Source: Acanthaster planci (taxonomy: Eukaryota > Echinodermata > Asteroidea > Valvatida > Acanthasteridae). From it: a stretch of 64,000 nucleotides of DNA. Location: NCBI RefSeq assembly GCF_001949145.1, contig NW_019091358.1, positions 2,733,322 to 2,797,321 on the forward strand, given 5' to 3'. The translations under genes were made by a program, and so were the position numbers. The notes under the pieces are model-generated. The model was given only the letters and a program-made list of their open reading frames with translations, did no database searches and was not told the origin of the DNA. Below, in pieces: positions 25,238 through 40,200 of the stretch; positions within the stretch are counted from its first letter, which is position 1; each line of letters starts with the position of its first letter.

Positions 25238-28200
25238 CTACTCTGGGGGAGCGTCCTTCTTGACTCCAATACTGAAATCCTCAGCTAGTTTTGTGAATAT
25301 AACTTGTATGACTTTCAAAATTGTAGCATGGAGTGCGTACTGTAGTAAGAGGGCGCCAAAGCCCTTGTACAATCCTGAAGTCCCCTCATCGGCCATGATT
25401 GCCGTCCAGCAGTCCAGCATGCCCTCATAGCGCGTGCTTACGGGTATCACCCCATAGCCGTGGTCGGTGTTGTCAATTATCGTCCTCGTTCCCTGCAGGT
25501 GCAGCCTAACGGTGACTGTCTCGAGTGGGTACAGCAGGGCGTCGGCGAACAGGTTCCCTGCAAATTTGGCAAGGAGTTCCGGGAAGTACTCTTCCATGAC
25601 GCTCCTCGGGATGGGGAGGGGCTCTCCCTCGGGGCGGTCCGTCGGGTGACCCGCCTCGCGGGCGCGGCGCATGACCTGCAACAGGACGAACTGGACTATG
25701 GAGGAGAGGATGTACTTGAGGAGGGAGTGGAGCACAGTAGGGAGCAGCAGGGTGTACATCGGCAGGAGGTTGGAGGTCTGGGGCACGCCCCAGCCCAGCA
25801 GGCGGTACAGACCCTCCTTAATGCAGTCGAAGACTCCTGGCCGCTCACTGGCTATGTCACTCTGGAGGGATGGACAAGACGTGTTGCATGATATTGGCAA
25901 ATGGTCCCACAGTGCTTTGCACGTCTACACATGGTAAAGCTTTGTTCAAATCATTTGGCATGGAAACATTCTGCAGCCACCAGCGAAAGGCATTTCTGAC
26001 CATAACCAAGTAATTCAGATGTGGCCTGGTTTGGGCCAAAAAGCTCCTTCAATTGAAAAAAATTTGCAACAGCAAATTTGCAGGGAACTAAGGGGTATCA
26101 TGTTACATCTTAGGCAGAAGACATTTCACCATGGGGTACAGCAGACAAGCCCCAAAGGCCAACTTCATTCGCTTACTCTTCTACTTAAATTTAGGATTTT
26201 GAAGGTTGAAGGAAGGTCATTGTATGGAGCATTGAAGGCCTACGGTCAAAGAATGTACCACTCGTTTCCTGCAGAGAGGATCATTTTGGAAGGACTCCTC
26301 AAGACAGTTCCCCAAAACAGTACCTAGAGAGCTGAGGTTAATCAAAACTGGAGGCAGAGGGCCACTTCAGAAAGGGGTCAGGTCATGGTATTTTGATGAG
26401 TTATGCTGTCAATGTGCACTGATTTACCTGAACGATTTCTACAAGACTAGCTGAGACGAATGGCATGGTGATGGCTGCACTGATGGCCTTCAGTGTTAGA
26501 TGCCCACACAGCTGCTTAATGGTGCTATACACATGGATTTCTCTGCCACAAATATTTATGAAATAAAAATGTAAAACGGCATTTCTGATAACAAAAGCCT
26601 TGTTTACTTTTCAAGATATAGAGAAGCAGTCATTATTCTTTAATGTTAAAAACTTTGTACAAAATCTTCTGTATGGATCAATGTACATGTAGTTCACATT
26701 TAAATTACAGGTACAAATGTATTTCACATTTTTAAGTCGGTGTACTCTAACATTTGTTCGCAAAGGAAAACTCATAGCCACACAGTGCACACTGTACTTG
26801 CACTTCTGCTGTGTAACAGTAATTTCAATGACTTGAAAGTTGTGTTGTGAATCAAAAGGCTCACTTCATTATGAATATTCCATACGGGCAAAAATGCTCC
26901 AAATGCTGAAGTTTTGAGCTAGAAAGTTAGACATTTCCTGATGTGTTACTGTGTTAAAACTCTGTCATACTTTGCAAGTGGTGAGACCTCACTGATGACC
27001 GTCTCACTGCCCAGACCGATACCCTGAACCACAAAGGCACTACCAAGGCCCTTCCACATGGTAGCTATGCCCTGCCAAAGATAAAAATGAGAGCTCTCTG
27101 AGATCATCTCTTTGGGGTGAACTGAGAGCAGGTCGGCTTTAAGATATCACGCACGCCACTGGAATGTCAGGACAAAAAGAGAGAGGAACTTCAAGGAGTT
27201 ACAAGAGCAGTACAAGACTTTGAATCATATTTTTCAATTTCTTATGGCATACATCGGCATCTATTTTGACAAAATTAACGGAAAGAATTCCATATAGGGA
27301 TGCCACTAATTTTTCCCTGCAGTGACTTACCAGCCATCTGAAAGCAATAAAATGTCCTCATAAACAAGTCAAATTTGGCACTGAAAACATTGAGGTATTC
27401 ACTTAGAAAACACCTACAATTTTTTAGATCAGTCTCATAGGGTTTGCCTGTAACATCCGTCTTACAGTAAGTTCTGGCCATTTTTGGAGCGATGTATGGA
27501 CTTGCTTTTAAGTGTCTGATCTGAAAAAAATTCTTCACAGAATTCCCTGTTCATGAGCTTGCCTTGGTCCTGCTATGCTCCCTAATGCAGCAGGCTCATT
27601 TTGAGTGTTCCGATCAGGAAATAACTGTCTTTCCCTAGGCTAATCTCAGTAAAAAACAAAGTGCTTTTCTAATACAAACAGTGCATACCTGGTGTCTCTG
27701 GAGGTTGACAATCACTTGCACCACTGAAAAGGGCTGTAGATGATATCGGTATGCATGATGGTTAACCTGTAGCCCCAAAATTAAAAAAGCAAGTGGGGCA
27801 TTGTTTCATTGTCCAAAAATCTTGACAACACTTTAACTATTGATTTTAAGAGAATTAACAAAAATGTAACAACTTTCTGTAATCGCTTTCTTGCAGGGTT
27901 TTTTTCCATGGAGATGCTAAGCACACACATGTAATTTTTTTAAGCACAGAAATCTTTCACTCTGCAAAACAAAAATCAGTTAAACCAGTTACAAGCCACA
28001 AAGCTGTGCAGTACATCTTCCTTATGCCCGAGTTTCCGGCTGATTCCTGGCTTGACACTTTAAAACTGGTGCCTGGCAATACTTTCTACTCAAAAGCTCT
28101 GAGAAATGGGGCCCAGATTTTGTGGACACATTTACTGTAAAGTAAAAGATAGGGCGCCAGACTGAAGAATCATGTCATATATTGTGATATACCTGACACT

Positions 28201-29031
28201 GTCGTCTGAAGACTATGAAAGGATGAGACAAGACGTTCTCTGTGAGTAAGGTAGCAATGCCAAGACCAAGGCCTGCAAATCTCTGTATAATCTCTGAATC
28301 AAAAAAGAAATTGATAAATTAAAATACACATAAAAATCGTCAATGTGCTTGTGCCAACACAGCATGCCGTGATGTTGTCAAATCGCTATTTGAGGTCAAA
28401 TCGCTATTTGCGGAAAGACGGCAGTTTCGAGCTCGTGGACAAGAGCGTTTCCGATTTGACATATTTGAAGGGGAAATTTCTCTTTTCTTCCCATATGTGA
28501 GTGAACTACATTATCATTATTGGAATACCCATTTCTCACTTAATCCATAGATGGGTGCATTAGACTTTTTAGAGGTGAATTCAGAGGATTTAGAGTAGGG
28601 GTACGAGCTATTTTGAGTGAAATAAATTAGGCCCTAATGCCAGCAAAAGCCATGGGGTACTTGGACCCTACTATCGCCTGACCACACCCAAATGTAAAAA
28701 AAATGCGATTTGTAGGGTCCAAGTTACTCAGACTACATGTAGCCCTAGCCCAGGTGGGCTCCCTGACCGTACTACGTGAAATGAAGACAACGTCCAACCA
28801 TGATGTAGCCCATAGTGTTAGTATATATGGCAGACACGAGTGTGTAACCTATGCATGGTCCAGCAACATGAGTTCAAAAGTGCTAGCCTAGCCAAAACAC
28901 GCACCCGTCTGCTCTTGCTTTGGTGCCGCATTCTCCATTTCTGTCACCAGCTTCTCCTGTGCCCCAGACATTTGAGTCTTGGGTCTCACTGCGCGCTCTT
29001 CATTCCCACCAAAAATGTCTCTATGGGCCAT
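25238..29031 (-). CDS. SLC25A46: Mitochondrial carrier-like outer membrane protein SLC25A46
   Basis: SLC25A46 is a divergent SLC25-fold protein of the outer mitochondrial membrane that acts in mitochondrial fission, cristae maintenance and lipid traffic (Ugo1-like). Six exons on the minus strand, read 5' to 3': 29031-28905, 28293-28193, 27766-27689, 27071-26971, 26542-26428 and 25861-25238. All phases agree and give 381 residues (human about 418). Recognisable blocks are [20 protein letters not shown] with [11 protein letters not shown], then [13 protein letters not shown], the long [18 protein letters not shown] stretch, [20 protein letters not shown], the carrier-type signature [17 protein letters not shown] with IIDNTD, and [16 protein letters not shown]. 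Exon 1 ([15 protein letters not shown]...) is inferred from phase match, a GTGCGT donor and position; the variable N-terminus cannot be confirmed by homology. It is transcribed away from PSMA4 across a short shared promoter. Confidence 0.93.
27290..27500 (-). repeat. Dispersed repeat in an SLC25A46 intron, partner at 50690-50890
   Basis: Minus-strand translations of the two loci align ([17 protein letters not shown] and [17 protein letters not shown]). The DNA shares 'ATCTGAAAGCAA' and 'CTTAGAAAACAC'-type blocks in the same orientation. The peptides are likely a by-product of nucleotide similarity. No inverted ends or tRNA boxes were seen, so the class is unknown. Confidence 0.55.
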
Positions 29032-29310
29032 TTTATCGCTGAGCATTGCACAGGAAACTCTGCGACCCGACTCGCATGATCATCATCGCTTGGCTAGGCT
29101 AGGGGCTCTCGACGTTCCCATTTATAGCCCAATAAATCGCCCAAAATTCGTCAAAACATTTAATCAAAGCGCCCGTTTTGTCACTTCGATCAAGCCCAAA
29201 AAGGCTATAAAATCTCATCTTTGCCGAGTGGAGTTGAGAAATCGAGTCGCAAGCAGCAAACGAACTAACGAGGAGTATTGTGGGAAAATATCACTCAGAA
29301 CCCGGCAAAA
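29032..29310. promoter_or_regulatory. Shared divergent promoter, SLC25A46 / PSMA4
   Basis: Only 279 bp separate the inferred start codons of the two genes on opposite strands. Both 5' UTRs and any core promoters must lie here or overlap the first exons. No TATA box is evident at a plausible distance. Compact head-to-head arrangement is common for housekeeping genes. The boundary on the SLC25A46 side depends on the inferred exon 1. Confidence 0.6.
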
Positions 29311-33911
<4,601 letters not shown>

Positions 33912-34386
33912 CGTCCCTCCATTCCCCCCTTGATCTCAGTGACCCGTTCCAGCTTCTCCATGCACATGTAGTTGACAATTTTTATGACTTGACTTGCGAC
34001 TTCATTTCACTCTATTGACTGCCTGGCACCTGAAAGTTTCAATCGTAGCCAGCACTCTACGCTACAGACCTCAACCAACAAGGACTTGCTGTGAAACACT
34101 TGGATAAGTCATCACATAAAAGCTGTCATTCTCCAGCACTGACATAAATCCTGGTTTATTTGGTTATCTTTGTGAAGCTATTTTATTGCACCAAACAGCC
34201 CTCCGCCAACATGAATCCCACATTTAAATCATATTCCACATGGATAACTTTTTACAGTAAAATCAACTTTTCAAAATCAGTGCACATGCTTGAGGCAATG
34301 GTACAGTTTTGACTCAAATTCTCCTGAAGTTTATAACCTAATTATTCTAATTCACGCTATGAAAGTCCGTCACTTAAAAAGTGGTT

Positions 34387-34392
34387 AATAAA
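34387..34392 (+). terminator. Candidate PSMA4 poly(A) signal AATAAA
   Basis: First canonical AATAAA after the PSMA4 stop, about 480 nt downstream and followed by GT-rich sequence (GTGATAATTTGAGTGT). Further AATAAA hexamers at 34702 and 34712 are alternatives. Confidence 0.4.
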
Positions 34393-35084
34393 AGTGATAA
34401 TTTGAGTGTATTTCAGTCTAATAGCAATGTGCAACATTTTCTATGTGTAGGGTTTAGACTGGTGTTTGTCCTTCATCGGTGGAGAAATATAAAATTCCAC
34501 TGGTTGTGAGAGGTAGTAGTTTGCATTATTGTGTTATTTTTGTTTGATAGTTGGACTAACATTTTAGTCTCAGTAAATTTTTGTTTAAACAACTTTTTTG
34601 TACTTATGGTATTCAGTACAGAAAAAGGGAAGCTTAATTTGACATGGTTGACAAGCACTTTCATACCCATATGGGTTTCTCAAACACACAAAAACACAGA
34701 AAATAAAAATTAATAAAAGGTAATTAGATGTGCCCCTATATGTCATGTCCTGTATAAAGCAGGCTTCTTGAAAAGAACACTGATTGGCTTATGGTCGTTT
34801 GATTGGTTTTCTGAAGTGGCAATGTATGCGTCCCTGTGCCATCTTGCAAAAGCCCCACGATTTGCTGTTATGAAGTGTGCCACCACATTTGAGCTGGTGC
34901 TTTGGCTCGTCAGCAGCAGCATCTGTCAGATTAGTGGGTCATCAGTCTATTCCATCAGGCTTTGGACCGACCACTCACACTTTTTCTGTGTCTTTTTATG
35001 CCTTTTTTATTATTAGGGCCTACTATCATTGAATTCACTCCTGTACTTGAGCCTTTGACTCATGGACCAATTACCATAGACATA

Positions 35085-35207
35085 TGCTAAGGCCATGTGT
35101 TGTGGCTTGAAATTTTGCACAAGTCTACGGTAGTGGCTGCAGCCAATTCCTATAGAAGTCTGTGCAATTTCAAGCCAAAGCGAAGTAACTTTGACATGGC
35201 CTTAGCA
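35085..35207. mobile_element. Small fold-back MITE
   Basis: TGCTAAGGCCATGT at 35085 is repeated in inverse at 35194-35207. Inside it, TGGCTTGAAATTTTGCACAA is mirrored by the complement of TTGGCTTGAAATTGCACAG. The whole 123 bp would fold into one hairpin. No coding capacity. Confidence 0.6.
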
Positions 35208-35689
35208 AAAAAAGGATTTGTTCAGCAAATGCCATTCATGGTGTATTTATTGTGACTGGTTCCCGGCTGATTTTTAATCTGCACAAGAAATTTGCTGAGC
35301 AACATTTCCTGCAGAGCTGTTCTGTTAAATTGGGCTACACGACTCCCCATTACAACCATACAGTTTAAAGCTGCTCACTCCTCGTATCCACATACGCTGA
35401 CCCCAGGGCTCGAGTGTCTTCTCAAGCACTGCACTTTAGGACTGTGGTCCTTACTTCCATCCAGGTTTCCAACAACTGTAAACATCTTTTACACCGAATC
35501 CATTGTCTTCTTTTCCCTTTTTTTCTCTCGCTCGTCTTTCTTGTGGACCTTACCCCTAGTAGCATTTTTTTACCTTGTAATGAGAGTTAATAGAGGTACA
35601 AAATTGTTTGAATTTCTGTTGATCCGCAAATGGTCTTTACAAAAAGCCCTGTCTCCTAATGTACCAGCTTCTCGCCAGGAAAAAATTGC

Positions 35690-35890
35690 CAAACTTTTCA
35701 CTGAACAAGCTAATAATGTTTATGACAGAACTTACTCGGACTTTCCATTCAGCAAATATACTGTTTAAAAAAATCTGTGAAAAAAGACAAACTTTCCATT
35801 GAACCAGCAAACAGTCAAATTTTGCCCAACTTTCCACAGAGCTGCTAACGGTCGTGATATAAATTGTCCAAATTTCCATAGAGCAAATTT
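35690..35890 (+). repeat. Degenerate tandem repeat (AAACTTTCCA..GAACAAGCTAA type)
   Basis: About five diverged units begin with a variant of CAAACTTTCCATTGAACCAGC and recur every 30-50 bp (near 35690, 35740, 35788, 35827 and 35868). Spacing is irregular, so this is an old minisatellite-like array. Confidence 0.4.
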
Positions 35891-35941
35891 TTATAACATT
35901 AAACCTCAGTTAGTGGACTCCACATGATTGTGTAAAACGTT

Positions 35942-35997
35942 TAACAGTATTTCCTGGCCGTTTAATAGCTAACAGTATTTCCTGGCCGTTTAATAGC
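35942..35997 (+). repeat. Two-copy tandem repeat, 28-bp unit
   Basis: The unit TAACAGTATTTCCTGGCCG plus TTTAATAGC is present twice in direct, apparently identical, tandem copies. Confidence 0.8.
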
Positions 35998-37204
35998 TAC
36001 CTAGAAAGTTAAGGTAAACGTTTCATGAAAGTTATGTGGCCCATTGGAAGATTAGGTGAATGTTCCACGGCAACGCGTTAGCCGGATAAATGGGACTTTA
36101 AGGGGTTGTCTTCGTTTTGTTTTTTCATTGTCACAGAGACAACGATATTAAAGGAAGCCGTGTTTGCTTTCCGAAAATGGTAAAAATGATGACAGTACAA
36201 AGGGGACTTTCATGACTGTTACCGAGCAACCAATATTCATGCATTTCTAGAGGTAGATTCTCGAGGCGATATCTCAAGTTGCTTTCACGCAATCAACCCC
36301 TCATGGAATTTCTTCCCGTTGAAATATTATATCTAAAAACTATGTTTCACGTGACAGCTCTGTGCTCTGCCCTTTAGTATTAGTGGCTGACGTTCCATAC
36401 GGAGGTATACTCAAATATCTCTAAATGTGAATCTATAAGACTGCTAGTACTTGGATCAAATGAAAAGACTTCCATGGTGGTTTCTCTTATTCGGTTAGGT
36501 GTCGGGAGCTAAATGGCTACAAATGTTGCACCGCCAAATCGACGGAAGCGAACCAACTAACTGTGGCATGTGGAGGAACACAAACACACGAACTGAAGTC
36601 GGGGTTTAAAAATGGCCGCGTTACTAGTACATGCACGGGTTGGCCCGATAATGGAACGGCCTGAAGGATAAACATGGAGAAAATACACAGAACCATGATA
36701 AGAATATCAAAAATACATCTGGAATTGGATTTAGTATCACAATATCATTGTTTTTATAATCCTCCATGGTGTCATATTCTGTTTTAGTCAAGCCAGCCAG
36801 TATCGTATTTATTGTGTATTGAAAACCTCTTTTGTAAAATGAAACGGACCATATTAGCAATCAATCTTATATGTAAATAAGCTGTCGTAAATATCAAACG
36901 TATCCACCCGGCCGTGCACAGTTGCATGCTAATTGCCGAAAACGAGTCAGGTTGTTTGACCCCGTAACTCCGCCTACTTAGTTAATATTTATTTACGTCG
37001 TTGGCTTGACGACGAGCCGGTGTTGATTTCCCTCGCATCGCTTTCGCGTCGTCAGCTAGAAACACATGGCAGGCAAGTGAAGCGGTTTGTGTCAGTGCCA
37101 GCGGAAATTTGCTTGAGTTTGGAGAATATCGAAAGAAATTTGCTCATTTTTGCAAAAAAGAAGTACCAAGTTGGTCCTGTCTAGCCGGGACCACCAAGTC
37201 CAAG

Positions 37205-40200
37205 ATGACAAGACAGTGTATTTGCCAGATTTGCACTTGCGGGTAAGCATGGCAGTAAGTAAGTAGTTTACTAGTACTACTAGTAAACTACTTACTTACT
37301 AATACTAGTAAAATACTACTTAAATGTATAACTCTGGTGTTAATTAGCCTCTAGACGAGCGGCTAAATGAAATACTAAATAGATGTAGACCTAATCCAAC
37401 AATACCCGTAACGTGTGTTCAAAACTTGAAAGTTGTTGCCAAGTAGCCCTGCATGCGCTTACTTTTAAGTGATTTCTTTTGAAATATAAACTGTTGGACC
37501 CAAACCTTTGAGTTGGCAGAATTTCTGTTTGTGTTTCTTAGAAAAAGAAATAGCCAAGGCATAAGTCATTAAAAAATTGATCCAGGGCCTAATAATCATT
37601 AATGAAAGCGTCGCGCACACAAATGCTCAGCTTGTTTGGACCACAGTATATCTATATTGTTAATGAACATTTCATGAAACAAATTTATTCACCGTGTAAT
37701 TCTTTTATAACCAACATTTGTAAAACAGAAAAGCTAAGATGGTTGCTTGAGGCTTTTTCCTGTAAATGGTAGAGTAGAGAGCTGCAGGCCTAAGGCAAAT
37801 TAAAAAAAATAAACAGGCCTACCGGTAAATAATTTGTTTTAAGTGTCCCAGCCTGCTTGTTTTTGGTAGCCTTTTATTTTTCAAATTTTCACCACAGGCA
37901 AAACGGAGATGAAAGAAATAAAATTATCAGAAACGCGTCTGAAAATCAAAATTACTTGCCAGTTGGATCTTCTAATCGTACACTCTGCTGGTCATTGCAC
38001 ATTACAGACCAACATTCAACCATGTAGTCTCCAAGCATGCCTTCCTACCAGTACATGACATTGTATAACCATGTCCAGATTTCTTGGAAGCAGCTGTGGT
38101 TTCGATTTTCTATGAAACCATGTGACAAACTTACCAAAAGCTATTAAAATACCAACAGTTTATAATTTTCTTATCCAGTAATTCAGTCACTTTTAAGCAG
38201 AAATGCTAACAGTTGTTGAAAATATTACAAAAATAGCAGCCATCCTGAAAATGTAAACTAAAAAGCCTTATCTCTTTTTCTCTCAAGATTCGGCCAAGAA
38301 TCCAGATACTAAATACATGTATGTTTACACTTTACACTTGGCCTTGTGTACAAAGTTACCATACTTCTGATCACACTTGAAATGTGTTCATGAGGCAGAG
38401 CTGTTTGAATTAACACTGAGCATGTATAGTTTGAAATATACATGTATCAGGTATGTGCTTTTTTTCTTCAAGGTACTGGTAATCTTGTGGAACGGAAAGT
38501 CCAAACAAGAACTGAATTGAAAAGTTTAAATTAAAAATGAATCTGTATTTGGGTACCATGGTGACAGCCAAGGGTAGATCAACACATAGCAATTTTTTTT
38601 GTTCTCCACAGAATACTGAAGGGAATACCAGTAAGTCACGTGCACAATTATGTGTGTAAAAAGGCATTAGCTCTGGGACCACTTCATTCATTTTGCACTT
38701 CACTTCCAGGTCCAAATGACATCACACTTCAGTATTCTGTTCTTTGTAAAGAGTTTGTTACACAAAGTGTGAATCCAAAATCGTCATGTACATTGTAAGA
38801 ACTGCTCCCATTAAACTATATCGAGTACAAGGGTTAACATCGCAAGATAACTTGGGGGTTTTGTCTGGCTCATTTTAATGTATGAATGGCAGAGATTCCT
38901 ATCATAGTTCTTGACCTTTCAACTTCGTAGTTCAAAGATCAGGTGATGGTGACTTCTAAATCAAAATCAATTTCTTCCACCCCACTGTTGTGTATTAATG
39001 GATTCCTGAATGGTTTTAAAGGGACTATGCAATACTGTTTTTCAATCATAACCCTCCAAATGCACCTTTATGTTTCAATTATGTTCTGTTGATTTGTGCA
39101 CTAAAACTGCTGGAGTTTTTAATGCTTACTTGAAGTTACTTCCCTGTTTTTCTTTTCCTTGGTGTGATGCACTGATGTGTACAAAAGTACATGGCAATAA
39201 GCCAATCAGCAACCCTTTCTTAGATGTATGCTTTCAGGAAACAAATTTTCAGTAAACAAATCGCAGCAACGGCACCCCTGGTCATCCAGAAAAGCGTCTA
39301 TATTTTTAAAAAAGTGCCAGTTTCAACACATGTAATCCATAAAGGATGTCAAACACCAATAGGTTCACTCATGTACGTCAAAAAAGGATTATGGTGCAAA
39401 AAAGAAAACCTCAAAACATGGACTGCTTGAAGTTTGACTGGGATTTGTAATACAGACCAAAGATTGATTTAACGATGTACATGATATACCAGTATACACG
39501 TAATAGAATCCTATAGTTTTATATTGATCAGATTTCTGTTGTAAGAAATGGCATTGACCAATAGTATTGACCAACAGGGTCCCAAACTCTAGTAATAAAG
39601 CTGGAGGGAGAATCTGTGAGTATGATTTTCACAGGTTTGCAATACAGGTCTGTATGTCTTGCACTGGGATGGCAAGGATTGTTCACTGAAAAATTTGCTC
39701 AAGAAACCAACTCAATTATAATTGAAGCAACTCATGTACCCCCAATTAGTATTTTATAACACTTAAAATTGAACACTTTAATCTTGAAAGTAATTTTTCC
39801 CCCTCAAATTTCACATAAAAGTAACTTGCATGGGAATTAAAACCACTATTTGTCAGGTTGTGCTGACACATACAGCATCGATAGAAATTCTGTGCGTAAA
39901 GAGGATAATCGGATTATTCAAGCAGGTCTTTATATTCCTCATTACTGCAGTTCATTTAGGTTTTGGTGAGCCCAATCAATATCCAGGAAATTGTGGTATG
40001 GCTCATTATTTTTCAGCTGTTACTGCTGTTACCCCGGCAACGCCTGACCGTGAAGGATGAATTTTGTAGTTGCGTATCAATAATGAACTGCGATGGCATC
40101 ACCGTGGCAACCGTTTTGTTGATGCAGCGGCTGTGCGTGCTGTTTTCAATTTGGATGATAAAATAAAATGCATAAAGTGTATCCCGTCGTCTTTCTAGAT

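Larger units (their letters stand above)
33912..37204. other. PSMA4 3' UTR and intergenic space before SAXO
   Basis: Contains AATAAA hexamers at 34387, 34702 and 34712, a small fold-back at 35085-35207, degenerate tandem repeats at 35690-35890 and a two-copy tandem repeat at 35942-35997. The open frame 35292-35768 (158 codons) has no recognisable domain and I do not call it a gene. The last few hundred bases should include the SAXO promoter and 5' UTR. Confidence 0.5.

Noticed and set aside
25460-25891. Plus-strand frame of 143 codons opposite SLC25A46
   Set aside because: Complete overlap with the conserved last exon of SLC25A46 on the other strand; only the minus-strand protein matches a family.
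35292-35768. Open frame of 158 codons (+) in the PSMA4-SAXO gap
   Set aside because: No recognisable domain. It has a Phe/Leu/Ser-rich AT-driven composition, overlaps a degenerate tandem repeat, and has no supporting splice or promoter structure.
36062-36074. Second X-box-like site GTTCCACGGCAAC upstream of SAXO
   Set aside because: One half site is a base short of the consensus; the match is too weak to call.
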